Below are positions 10,715 to 20,889 of a stretch of 64,000 nt of DNA, in pieces; the first letter of the stretch is position 1; each line of letters starts with the position of its first letter. The notes under the pieces are model-generated. The model searched no databases and had not been told where the DNA came from. It saw nothing but the letters and a program-made list of their open reading frames with translations. Both the position numbers and the translations under genes were made by a program. This stretch comes from Phanerochaete sordida (lineage: Eukaryota > Basidiomycota > Agaricomycetes > Polyporales > Phanerochaetaceae), in NCBI GenBank assembly GCA_019973155.2, contig BPQB01000053.1, positions 1-64,000 of the forward strand, written 5' to 3'.

Positions 10715-12072
10715 AAGTGGCACAGATGGACGTGGGATAGACAGGGGCCTCATTCGGGTTACTTTTACTGCTGTGTGTTATACCTTATCGGACGCTTTCT
10801 TCTCCCAGCTAGAGCTTCATGCCGCGGTGCCCTGCGCGTCGTCTGACACGGAAATCAAGTGAGGGCCCGGCGCCGCGACGCAAGCTAGACACGCGCGAGG
10901 GACTCTGCTTCGAGCCGCCGCCGATCGGCGTGTGCACGTCGCCGTTCCGCGAGCACACCGCAGGCGGCTTCGTCCAGCCACAAGGCGCGGCGAACTTGGG
11001 CAGCCACGTCGCTGCAGAGGTGACGTGCGCACGGCCACATGTGTGCGAGCAGCGCGGCCCCTGCGAGCAGAAACCCGCTCGCAGAAGTCCGGGAGGAGAT
11101 GCCCAGCGAGAACGCGAAGCCGGGCCCTGCGGGTGCGCGGTGCGAGGCGCGAGGCGCCGCAGCGGCGGGGCCCCGCAGCCGGGGCAGCCAGCCGCGCCCT
11201 GCGCTGCGCCGCCGGCGGACGGCGCGGGGAGAGGGCCCTCGCCAGATTGCCATCGATTGGCGTGGTGCGGCACACGCGCGCGTGCGCGTGCGGCCGCGTG
11301 ACGGCCCCTTGGGCCCTTGGCAGCGGACATGAACGCGCGCGTGCGCGCGCTGGCAATGCGAAGCCCGCCGTGCGGGCGCGGCGCGGCCCCCCTCCCCGGG
11401 CTCCTCGCGTGCCCTGCACGCCCCGTGCCTGCGCTGCACCCCCGCTGGCGTGCGCGCCCCGTGCGCGAGGGTGCACGAGTCCAGGCCTGCGTCCCTGGCC
11501 GCCGTGTCCGCGCCGCCCCGTGGTGGCGCGGCGCGAGGGCGGAGTGCCGCCGCGGCGCCGACAGGGCGGGCACGCCGCGCGCGCGGGTGCAGTCCTGGGG
11601 GGTACGCGCGGGCGCCGTGCGGGGCCCCTAGAGGCGGAAGGCGCGCGCCGCCCGCGCTGCAGAGCTCGTCCGGCGCGGATGCGGCGCTGCACGCTCGCGG
11701 CGCGCGCGGCCGAGGCGGCGTGCGGCGTGGGCGTGGGCTGGGACGCCTGCTGCCCGTCCCGATCGCCCAGCGTGCAGCCCTTTTTCTACGGGCCCACGCG
11801 TCGGGGCCGAAGGAAGGCGCGGGCGCGCCCTGGCGCCGCGCGGCGCCGTCGGGGGCCGCGAGCTGCAGCGGCCGACTGGGATAGCTGATAAGTGTGCGGC
11901 CGAGGCCCGCTAATAGTATAGGGTATAGATTACATGCATATTAGTGGCTACTGAGACATCGAGAGTCATGACGGTACAGACGGCGCGCGGGACAGAGCGA
12001 AGGCGGACAGCGGGGTGGGCAGCGAATATCATCGGGCTTAGAACAGAGAGACTGAGGCGAGAGCGAGCAGTG
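10715..12072. other. GC-rich intergenic island
   Basis: About 10830-11890 is very GC-rich, with open frames over most of its length in several frames on both strands and Arg/Ala/Pro-rich translations. It contains alternating purine-pyrimidine CG/CA tracts at 11270-11292 and 11332-11351. There is no domain, no splice-supported gene and no obvious repeat family. The flanking genes converge on it, so it is not a conventional promoter. Confidence 0.55.
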
Positions 12073-13274
12073 TCAGAAATTGCCGAACAGAAAGCCGAAG
12101 GGCACAGAGGGCGCACCATTGCGGACGGCGCCCTCTAGAATGTTGACGCAGGTCCAGGTCGCCTGGAGGATGGTGCGCTCGTACTGCTCGGTGGTCATCT
12201 GCGCGAGGGCCTGCTCCGAAAAGCCCAGCTTCTGTGCGAGCTCGATAGCCATCTGCGGGCGTCCCGTGTGAGCGCCCGGCTGGCATCGCGGAACGGGAGA
12301 GAGGGACGGACCTGGCCATACGCATAGAACTCTGTGAGCCGGCTGCGGTTGTGCTCGGCCCAGGCGAGCAGGATCAGCGCATGCAGCGTGTCGAGCGTCG
12401 GGGCCTCGACCTCTCCTGCGAGCAGCGTCTGCAGATCATTCGTGAGCATCACCTCAAGATGGGAATGAGCGGCACCAGGCCGCCGCGCGCCACATACCTT
12501 GGCCGTGTCGCAGTAGGCGTCAGAGACATGCGTGACCCCCCGCTTGGTGACCTCCGGCAGCTCCGAGTAGCGCACGCCGTGCGCGGCGATGCAGTTCGCG
12601 AGCAGCGACGGGAGGCTGTGTGTGAAGAACAACCGGATGGTCTCGTCGTACGCGAGGAAGGGATACTCGACGTTCAGGTTGTCGAAGAAGAGCTGGATGA
12701 AGGTCATCATGACGTCGCAGTGCGGGCGCGTGGGGTCGAGCGGGTCGAACAGCGGGCCGAGCGGCGGCGGCGTGGAGGCGTCGGACTCAGGGCTGCTGCG
12801 GAAGCCTGGGTCGCCGGGATTGCCAGGGGCGCGGTAGGGGTGGTACGAGGCGGGGCGGCGGGTCGGCGAGCGCGTCGCCCCGGCCTGGGCCGACTCCGCA
12901 CCCGACCCCTGAGGGTCGGCGCCGTCGCGCTCCCGCGACGAGGCCTTGCGCGACTTGTCAGCCGTGTTCTTGGCTGCGAGGGCCTGGGCGGCTGCAATGC
13001 GGCTGCGCTCTGCGTAGTACCGTTCGCGGTCCCGGAAGCGACAGGACACCCCTGCGGCGGCGCATGCCTCGCACACGGCGTCGGGAGTATTCTGGATGCA
13101 TTTAATCTTCTTGAGGCGACTGTGGGGAGAGGCCCGCGTTAGTCGCTGGCGCGAGCGGCAAGGTGCCAGAGACAGTGCCTACCAGTTGTCGCACGAGGTG
13201 ACAAGGCGGGGACGTTTCTTCTGGGTGCGGCTCACGTGTGGGGCCTCGAGAACAAAACGGATGTCGTCCGGCAT
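12073..13274 (-). CDS. Zn(II)2Cys6 fungal transcription factor
   Basis: Four exons on the minus strand: 13274-13183, 13119-12498, 12428-12312, 12252-12073, giving 336 residues. The N-terminus carries the binuclear zinc cluster, with C-x2-C in SCDNCRLKKIKC followed by CEACAAAGVSC, preceded by a basic stretch. Linker residues are Ser/Pro-rich. The middle region has the fungal transcription factor pattern VEYPFLAYDETIRLFF and LDTLHALILLAWAEHN. Such factors bind CGG-type half sites and often control carbon, nitrogen or secondary metabolism genes. At 336 residues it is much shorter than most members (600-900) and ends in GFLFGNF. A TATATATA on the minus strand at 13338-13347 lies about 65 nt upstream. 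The target genes are unknown. Confidence 0.88.
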
Positions 13275-13337
13275 TGTGGAGGAGAGATGTTACCTGGGAG
13301 TTGGCTGCTGAGGGAGGAGAAGGCAAGAGCTGGGGAC

Positions 13338-13347
13338 ATATATATAC
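13338..13347 (-). promoter_or_regulatory. TATA box of the Zn2Cys6 factor
   Basis: An alternating TA run, TATATATA-like on the minus strand, lies about 65-73 nt upstream of the start at 13274. Confidence 0.5.
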
Positions 13348-14777
13348 GGGGGTGCAGCACGTCTGCGCGTTGTTGGTGATCAAGAGGCTACACGCGGGAA
13401 TCTAGAAGGCAGCGCGAAGATAGAGGTCAGCAAGGAGATTGGGTCAGGGCAGGAGGTGAAATGAGAGACTTCTGAACGAAGTGAACGATCTGTACATACG
13501 TTTGTTGACTGCTCCTATCAGGCAAAGGACAAGTTGCGATCTACAGCCCGGGGGCTGCTCTCGCCAGTCCCTGGCAGTGGTAAACATGCTTTGTAACCAT
13601 ACACGGCCGTTACACAGTGGTCCCCGAAAGGCAACTCGCTCCCACGTGCCAATCGCTGATGATGCCCTCACTGCATGCTCATGCCTGACGTCGTCCGTCG
13701 CTGCTGCCCTCCCGCGCTCACACGACGGCGACCGAGCCGCGAGCAGCCCCCTCGAGCCCCCCGCCGCCGCCGAGCTGCGATTTTTCGCTGCCCAGGGACA
13801 CCCCCACCGCGGTGCCAGCGAGCGACACTACCTCCTCGCGACCGCATGTCGTGCGAGACCAGCCCCTAGCATGCTCACAGCCCGTCGCCAGTCAAGTGAC
13901 GTCGCGGGTCCCCACGCGGTCTCTTCCTCTCACGGCCTCTCCGTCGGCTTTCGCTCCTCGGAGTGCGCCCGCGCATCACCTTCAACCTTCAAGGTACGTG
14001 CTATGCACCGGAGGCACCCTCCGCCCGCGTTGTCGCTGTCCAGCTCTGCCAGGCGTCTGGCGACCGGGCATGGTCGCATCTGTCTGTCAGACGTAGATGG
14101 ACGATGGACGGCGACCGTCTCGGACCCTCGCACGATTGAACCTTCATGGCGAAGATTTCCGCCCACGAACCAGCTGCACGCGGTCTTAGCTTCTCATTTG
14201 CCACCTTGCCGGGAGGAGAATCAGCCAGCCAGCCTCTCCGTTTCAATTAGCTGCCTCCAGGCTACCACCCGCGGGAAGAACACTCGGAGGAACATTAAAC
14301 AGTTGACAAGCTTAGTATCGCCGCTGGCTGCCCCGCGCACGCCTGGAACACGTCGTATCAGCTCCTGGGCAGGCACTCGACGGCTCGACAGCCCTGGCTA
14401 GGCGACTGACCACCCAGCGCATGACCAGACACTCTGGGCGCGACAGGCGTGCCGCGGGCAGCGCAGCTGCGGTCTGTGCCACAGGAGTTCGCGGAGCCCC
14501 GGGACTGATTTCTGCTGGGTGCTGGCTGCTGGCCATGGTCTTGGGGTGTTTTCCAGCGATGCCGCCCGTGCGGATAGCTGTGCACGGCGATCGGACGAGC
14601 AGCACAGATCCTCACAAGGCGGACCATCAGCATTCGGACAGCCTTGGACAGACAGCATCTCCTCCGAGGCTGCGGTCGCCTTCAAGCTAACAGCGACGCG
14701 ACAGATGCCGGCCGACGATGGACTTCCCGCAGGGTGTATGCGGTCAGGCCGGCGGGGCAGCGCACGCAACGGAAATT

Positions 14778-14865
14778 GGCGTGGGCGGGAATCGAACCTG
14801 CGAACGGACGGCGTTTCCAAACTGGGACAGCAACCCGGGCTCGTAGCACGTGGATACGAGCTGAT
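14778..14865 (-). tRNA. tRNA-like fragment, probable tRNA pseudogene or chance match
   Basis: On the minus strand the 3' end reads as a good T arm and acceptor strand: GCAGGTTCGATTCCCGC followed by CCACGCCA. A GCT-containing seven-base loop (TTGCTGT) upstream sits between arms that pair at four of five positions, which would be a Ser-type anticodon. The 5' acceptor strand that should pair with CCACGCC is not present in the preceding 150 nt, and one T-stem pair is mismatched. I therefore doubt that it is a working tRNA. Confidence 0.3.
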
Positions 14866-14982
14866 GGACCTGGTGGACGGATTTGGGCAGTGTGGAACCT
14901 CTCGTCGTCTCCTGGAGCGGCGGACGCCACCCACTCCAGCACTCCACACGATGACCTCCCTAGGCCCCTCGGCGCCGCACGG

Positions 14983-14989
14983 TATATAA
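14983..14989 (+). promoter_or_regulatory. TATA box of the hydrophilic protein gene
   Basis: TATATAA lies 89-95 nt upstream of the start at 15078, followed by a CT-rich leader, typical of well expressed fungal genes. Confidence 0.55.
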
Positions 14990-15077
14990 CACGCTTCCTC
15001 GTTCCTCAGTCTACGCACAGCATACCCCTCTCGTCGGATATACCACTAACCTCCTTACGAACACCCTCACGAACGTC

Positions 15078-15904
15078 ATGCCTCTCTTCGGTCACAAGAA
15101 CAAGGTTGGTGTCCTCCTCTTCGTGCACATCCGTCTCCGACTCACCCGTTCTGTTTCTAGAACCGCAACACCAGCCCGCTCGGTGGTACTACACGCACCG
15201 ACCCCGTTAACACCCAAGCCGCCGCAGGCAGCAACCCCAATACCGGGTCCAATTGGGACCAATCCCACACTGGTCCGAACGCTAATCGCGTCAACGAGCC
15301 GGGGTTCCAGGACCCCAATAGCTACGGTGCACAGGGTGTAACCGGCCATGGAAGCACGCAGGGCAACACGGGCTTCGGAGCAAATGAACACCCCGCGAGG
15401 TCTGCAGACTACGCTTCCGGTGCCGGGACAGGCACCGCGGACGCAGCCGCAGGGACTGGAGCCGGCACCGGGATGGGTGGTGGACGCACTCATGTACGTG
15501 CCAAACTCACGCGACGCTTCCCGGGCGAACGCTGATGTGCGGCGTCTCGCAGCATCACCATGGTGCAACGGGTGCAGGCACCGGGCAGGGCGGCCAACAG
15601 GGCGGCCACCTGAGCAGCGCGGCCCTGCGCGAGCAGGCTCTTCTCAAGGAACGCGAGGCCCAGGACTTCCACGCCCAGAGCGCAGAGCTCGCCGAGGCCG
15701 AGCGCCTCGAGCAGGAGGCCCGCGAGCATCGCACGCGTGCCGTTGCCCAAGGTTCGTCCCCCCACCCTGCACACGGGCGATCCCCCCACTGACGGCGCAT
15801 TAATAGGTGCCCATCCGTCGCACAAGCATCTTGCGGGGGGCAATACCAACGCACAGGGCGGCCAGAACGCCGGCTTCGATCAGTCGCGCACGGGCAATTA
15901 CTGA
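15078..15904 (+). CDS. Hydrophilic Gly/Asn/Gln-rich protein, unknown function
   Basis: Four exons: 15078-15104, 15161-15493, 15553-15751, 15807-15904, giving 218 residues. The tiny first exon encodes MPLFGHKNK. The middle (residues ~10-150) is low-complexity and rich in Gly, Asn, Thr and Gln, with repeated G-T-G and N-x-G steps (GSNPNTGSNWDQSHTGPN). Residues ~150-185 form a charged helix or coiled coil (ALLKEREAQDFHAQSAELAE). The end is HKHLAGGNTNAQGG and GFDQSRTGNY. There is no signal peptide or membrane segment. The composition resembles stress-type hydrophilins, but that is only a resemblance. A TATA box and a CT-rich leader suggest strong expression. Confidence 0.75.
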
Positions 15905-16621
15905 GTGCGGGGGCTCGCTAGCGAAGTAGGACAAGCGAAGTGACATTGTAACATTGTATGATAGCATCTCCGGAGCGACTTGTGGCTGCTCTATTGCTTA
16001 ATGGACGTGGTGGAAGCCAACACGCGGAACGTCTAAAGTATGACAGCGGCCTGAACGACCCTAGCTGAAAGTTTCGTGCTGCGTCCGCGGTCTATCTCGT
16101 CCGGAAGCATTCCGTCACCATGCGAACAGTAGCTCTTGAGTGTGAGAAACGGACACAATCGTGGCAGCATGCTGTCATGGCCCGATGGAAAGACAGGTGG
16201 TGCCGTAACATGGTAAACCTTGTTGACTGCCGTGGATGGGCATCCTGGGGAACGCTCGCTTAGGATGTCGAAGATCGAAAGCAACGCGCGGACCGCCCCC
16301 GCCACCCTGATGCGTGAACCTTCGTGGGTTCTTGGTCGCAGCCGTGGCATGGCTGTCCATCGGAGGATCATCATTCGTCCAGGAACAGTCGGCCATCTAG
16401 CACGCAAGATAGACAGGCCAACGTGTTCGCAGCAGTGCAGGGCCGGCTCCGACCGACAGCAGCGAGCCAGATGAACGCGAGCTGCAGCTCTGACAGATGG
16501 CGGCTTCGAAAGTTGCCCCTCGGGCGATAGCCAGACACGCAGGGCGGCGTCACAGAGCATCCGATGCATTACTCGTTTCCTAAGAGAACTAGCACAGACG
16601 CACCCACGCCGCGCCGCGCCG
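15905..16621. other. Intergenic spacer between convergent genes
   Basis: It lies between the hydrophilic protein gene and ATG5 and is of moderate GC content. Open frames on the minus strand from 16033 are read-through of ATG5 in wrong frames. No gene or repeat is recognised. Confidence 0.45.
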
Positions 16622-17833
16622 CTAGCGGTCGCGCAGCAGGCCGACGCAGACGTTGACCCAGCCGTCCGCGCCCGCCATGCAGGCGCCGAGCCACGCCATC
16701 TCCGTGTCCGGCGGCGCGACGACGCCCTGGACGAGCGGGAACGCGAGGTCCGCGAATGGCGGGTCGTTCGGCGTCGGCGGGAAGAGCAGCGGGAGGTGCG
16801 CCGCGAGGAAGTGCCCGAGCGTGTGCGCGCTGCCTGGCGGCGCGCCGCGGGAGGAGTCAGCACGGGCGCCGCGCGCACGGCGGGAGGGGACGCACCGTCC
16901 TCGAGCAGCGGCGGCACGAGGTCCTGCATGATCGGGCCCTCGGGCAGGTAGATGCGCACCGGCACGCTCCGCACGTTGTAGGCACCATCACGGTCCGGCG
17001 CCGACCCCGTGTTCTGGTCCGCCGACGGCGGGCGCGTGTGCAGCGAGGTCGAGTTGCCCGGCGGCGGCGACTGCGGACGCGTGGGCGTCGTCGTCGGCGT
17101 AACCTTGGACGCGACGCGCCAGTACTCGTCGAAGTTGTCTGCCGACGGCCGCACATCAGCTGCGCCTCCTCGGCCTTTGCAGCGGACTCACGTTCGCGGA
17201 TGCCCTCCCAGAGCCCGTCCTGCTCGGCCTTGCGGAGGCCCGTCATCCGCTTCGTGTTGCCCCAGCGGATGAAGTCCGCCTCCTTCATCTGGCCCATGAA
17301 CGCCTGCTTGCACGCCTCTGCGCTCGGCGAGAGGAGCAGCTTGTCCGTGGGCGGCGACGCGAGGTGCAGGACGAGGCGCAGCGGCACGGGCTGCTGCGCC
17401 GACGACGGCGCGGCGCGCACGGACTGCGTGATGGCGTGGTTGTCGTAGAGGAGGCCGACGGGCCAGTGCCTATGCTGCCGCGGTCAGCACCGGGCGCGCG
17501 CAGCGGCAGGCGGGCGACACACCACTTGAGCAGGTTCCCGTCCTCGCTCTCGAACCACCAGTCCTCCTCCTTGATGAGCCGCGCGGCGGCCTCGTCGAAG
17601 ACGACGTCCATCAGGAACCGCTTCAGCTCGGGCACGAGCAGCGGCAGGTAGCTCACGCGCGGCGCCTGCACGTAGTAGCACTCGAGCCCGCGGTCGCTGT
17701 TGGCGGGCAGCTCCTTCGAGTCGACGCGTATCTCGAGCGGCACCGTGCCCTCCCAGGTCAGCCTGCGGAAGAGCGTGGTGGAGGCAGGCGTCGCGAACGC
17801 GGAAGACGGGCTGGGTCTCGCAAGGGTCGTCAT
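16622..17833 (-). CDS. ATG5: Autophagy protein ATG5
   Basis: Four exons on the minus strand: 17833-17523, 17469-17192, 17138-16896, 16833-16622, giving 347 residues. The N-terminal ubiquitin-like domain shows LFRRLTWEGTVPLEIRVD, QAPRVSYLPLLVPELKRFL and EDWWFESEDGNLLKWHWPVG. The helical part shows FMGQMKEADFIRWGNTKRMT, and its Lys near 177 is where the Atg12-acceptor lysine is expected. The C-terminal ubiquitin-like domain contains VPVRIYLPEGPIMQDLVPPL and HTLGHFLAAHLPLLFP. Atg5 joined to Atg12 binds Atg16 and acts as the E3 for Atg8 lipidation on the phagophore. It is longer than yeast (294) and human (275) Atg5 because of a Thr/Pro-rich insert before the C-terminal domain. Confidence 0.95.
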
Positions 17834-18198
17834 TAGGTCGCAGTATCGTTAGTCGTCGGCTTGGGCAGAGTATACGTAGAGTGGGTATCGAGATCGTGTA
17901 CGAGGGGGCCGTCTGTGGACGCACGGCTGGCCTTGGAGGGTGCTGCGCAGTCTGCGGGCCCGAAAGCAAGGGATGCGGTGGAAGAGGCAAGCGGTAACAA
18001 GTCAAGCGCAGGCAAGCTGCGAGCACGAGGCGAATGCACCCGCGCCTGAGGCGCATCACCAGGGGGCGCTCGGCGGGTATCCCACGAATACACTGGAGGT
18101 CTCTGCTGCTGCTGCGAGCAGTTACGGGTGGCAGGCGGGAAGGAACAGCCAGAGCCCATTATAATTACGACAGGGTATTGGTACAGCGAGGGAATAAT
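17834..18198. other. Intergenic, ATG5 promoter side
   Basis: It contains the upstream region of ATG5 and the 3' end of the permease gene. No TATA box is evident upstream of ATG5. Confidence 0.4.
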
Positions 18199-20285
18199 TT
18201 ATGCCATGTAATAGTACAGTTGCCACAACCACCGAGAACGCCCCTTCAGTCGTCGCTCTCGCTCCTGGTCCTCGATGAGATCATCGACACTGTCGTGGTG
18301 CTCGTACTTGAACAGGTCGACGGTCGATGTATCGACCAGGTCGAACCAACGCACGCGGCGGGGTGCCAGCGCGACAGTCGAAGTGGAGGGAGAGGGCGGG
18401 ACTTCGTCGTTGGCGCCGGCGATGTCGGCCAGCTTGCTCTTGATGACGGGTATGCGGTTGACGAAGAGCCAGATGAGGTACATGACAATCATGATGGGTA
18501 TCTCGATGTAGAACGACACAAAGTCGACACCGGAGAAATGGGGTATGACAGACGACCAGCCCTGGACTGCACGCGTGGGGTTAGCGGCAGTAAACATTGG
18601 CAGTACACAGAAAACGCACTGATGATCAGAGCCGAAGTCGTGATCACGACGAACGGAGGGCCCCAGTGCCATGTCCATGCCGCACGGAACTTGAGTTCGC
18701 TGAGCGGGCGCCCTTGGCGGACCCACGCAGATCGGAACCGCCAGCTCGCGAGGCCGATCGATACCCAGGCGATCTGGTTCGACACGCCGACGATGTTCTG
18801 CAGCCAGCTCCACAGCTGGCCGCTCCCGATGAAGCTGCTCCCGAAGCACAGGATGCTCACGCTGCTGGTGGCGAGGAGGGCAGGAACGGGGATCCCGGCC
18901 TTGGTGGTCCAGCCAAAGATCCGCGGGGCCTGCGGCTGCGGCGACGTCACGGCCAGACCGTACAGAACGCGGGTGCCCGCGAAGAGTGCGTGGTTTCCGG
19001 CGGAGAGAACCGAGGTCAGGATGACGGTGTTCATGAAAGAAGCGGCGACGTCTGGGTGCACTTGGTCAGCTCCACACTCTCGCGGGAGATCATCAGACAC
19101 GTACTGGATCCAATCTCCTTGAAGACAATCGTAAACGGGGATGTAGTGGTGGTCTTGTTGGACAGATTAGGGTAGTCCCATGGTACTAAGAAGGATTGAA
19201 GTTAGCAGGGGTGGGCTAGGGTGGGCCGCGAGCTGCCTTACCGTTCAGGCCAATCAGAAGAATACTGAGGAGATAGAACAAGATGATTCTCCAGAAGACG
19301 AACTTCACGACTCGCGGCATGTTGCGCGAAGGGTTCTTCGTTTCGCCGGCGGTGATACCCAGACTCTCTGTTCCGCCGACTGTGCTGCCGTCAGCTTGAA
19401 ATTGTGCACAGATGGAGAATAGGCTCACATGCAAAGCTTGCCGTGACAAACACCTTCGCGAAGCCACCGAAACCGCCGACGAAGGGCGCTCCAGGAATAT
19501 GCCAGTATTTTCCGCCGATGTATTGGTGTTCAGTGTTGACACCGACATTCACCAGAATGCCAACGATGATAAAGACGACGATGGTAGTGACTTTCAGGAA
19601 GGAGAGCCAGTACTCTGCAGGCAAAGCATGAGAGCAAGCGCTGCAGAAGCGGGCATGTCACATACCAAGTTCACCGTACGCACTTACATGCGTACCGTTG
19701 ACGCAAACGAGGAAGACCCAGAAAAGCAGACTGATGACCCATGGGTTCCAGTTGGTCCAAAACTCGAGCACAATCTGTGCCGCAGTAAGGTCTGACGCCA
19801 CAGAGACCGCGTCATTGAACCAATAGTTCCAAGAGAGAGCAAAGCCATACGACGGGGAGAAAAACCGTGTGGCGTATGCGTTAAATGAACCTACGGGATG
19901 GTGTGAGTAGTGCGGCATACTTGGAAGGGCAGTGGGACGCACCAGCGACGGGATACTGTGTCGCCATCTCTCCCAGCAGCAACAGCGTGATGTACACGAT
20001 GAATCCGACGATGGCGTAGCAAATGAGCATGCTCGCGGGACCACCCTGCGCGAGCGACCTCCCGGTTCCGAGGAAGAGACCAGTGCCAATGGTGCCCGCG
20101 ATGGCGATCATGGACACCTGCCGCGCCGACAGACCGCGATGGAGGCTATGGTGCTTGTCCTCCGGTGGCGCAGGAAGCGTGCCGGGCGGGAGGTCGTCCG
20201 CTGCCGTCGCAGGGCCTGCGGCGTCGTACTCGACATCGGGGACCTTCGGCGTGCCTTTCGGCGAAGCGAGCGAGGAGGACGACAT
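18199..20285 (-). CDS. Amino acid permease (AAT/APC family)
   Basis: Seven exons on the minus strand: 20285-19943, 19890-19666, 19614-19429, 19379-19242, 19185-19105, 19051-18620, 18566-18199, giving 590 residues, normal for yeast-type amino acid transporters. A hydrophilic N-terminus is followed by HRGLSARQVSMIAIAGTIGT and GLFLGTGRSLAQGGP (TM1 substrate motif). Further hallmarks are GLALSWNYWFND-type TM3, GGTESLGITAGETKNPSRN, SVLSAGNHALFAGTRVLYGL and GSGQLWSWLQNIVGVSNQIA, and there are twelve hydrophobic segments. It is a plasma-membrane proton-coupled amino acid importer by family. The C-terminal tail holds DLVDTSTVDLFKYEH, as in related permeases. The specificity is unknown. Confidence 0.94.
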
Positions 20286-20889
20286 GGTCGGTGTCCAGCA
20301 AGAGGCTGCCGGGTCCTGTTATGCTGGCTGGAATGCGGCGCAAGGCGTCATGGCGGGCGCGCTCTCGTAATATCCAGAAAGTTTTCCGCTGAGCAACTTC
20401 GCGCCATCCTTGCGCAACACTGCGTGACGGCGCCCCGGGTGACGCGCGCGTCTCATTGCATGTGACGCAGATCCCGCCGTCACGCGTCGGTGTTAGAGCG
20501 CCCGACGGAGGCTCGTTCTTGTTCACGGCCTTTTCTTGTTGCTTGACCACGAAGCTCACAACTATCGCGTTTAAAACTCGTTGTGCACGACACCAATGAG
20601 AACATATTTTGGCAACGTATTTTTTTGACATCTCTAGCCATCTTGCTCACAGATATGGCTCTCACCGGAGGCTGGCACGTTTCAGTGCGGTCCGCCCGAA
20701 CAGCAACGTACCCCAGCCCCTATAGTTTCGCTTTGGCTCTCACTTGAGGCACTGTTCATCTGCTCCTCACCTCACCTGAGCTGTTGCATTAAGCCGTACC
20801 CCAGTCGGTGTGTCTCTTGTATAACCATCAACTGCGCCACGCTGACCCGCGTACAAAAGTACCAACGCATCACCGAACACCCAGCCAGC
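20286..20889. other. Divergent intergenic region, permease / F-box-like gene
   Basis: A 604 bp shared upstream region that becomes AT-richer from 20500. No clear TATA box, repeat or small gene is seen. Confidence 0.4.

Larger units (their letters stand above)
13275..15077. other. 1.8 kb divergent intergenic region
   Basis: It lies between the minus-strand zinc-cluster gene and the plus-strand gene at 15078. A long open frame at 13481-14401 has composition unlike protein and no domain. A tRNA-like B box/T arm is at 14778-14865 (minus). A TATATAA at 14983-14989 lies 95 nt before the next start. No gene is supported. Confidence 0.5.

Noticed and set aside
10817..11888. Open frames of about 290-320 codons on both strands
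   Set aside because: Same reason: extreme GC makes stop codons rare, and the translations are compositionally random.
13481..14401. 306-codon forward open frame in the divergent spacer
   Set aside because: No domain, no hydrophobic pattern, and no support from splice or promoter position.
17140..17192. Apparent frameshift in ATG5 between ...EEAQLMC and DNFDEYW
   Set aside because: Explained by a normal 53-nt GTGAGT...GGCAG intron that joins to REHNFDEYWRVASKV.
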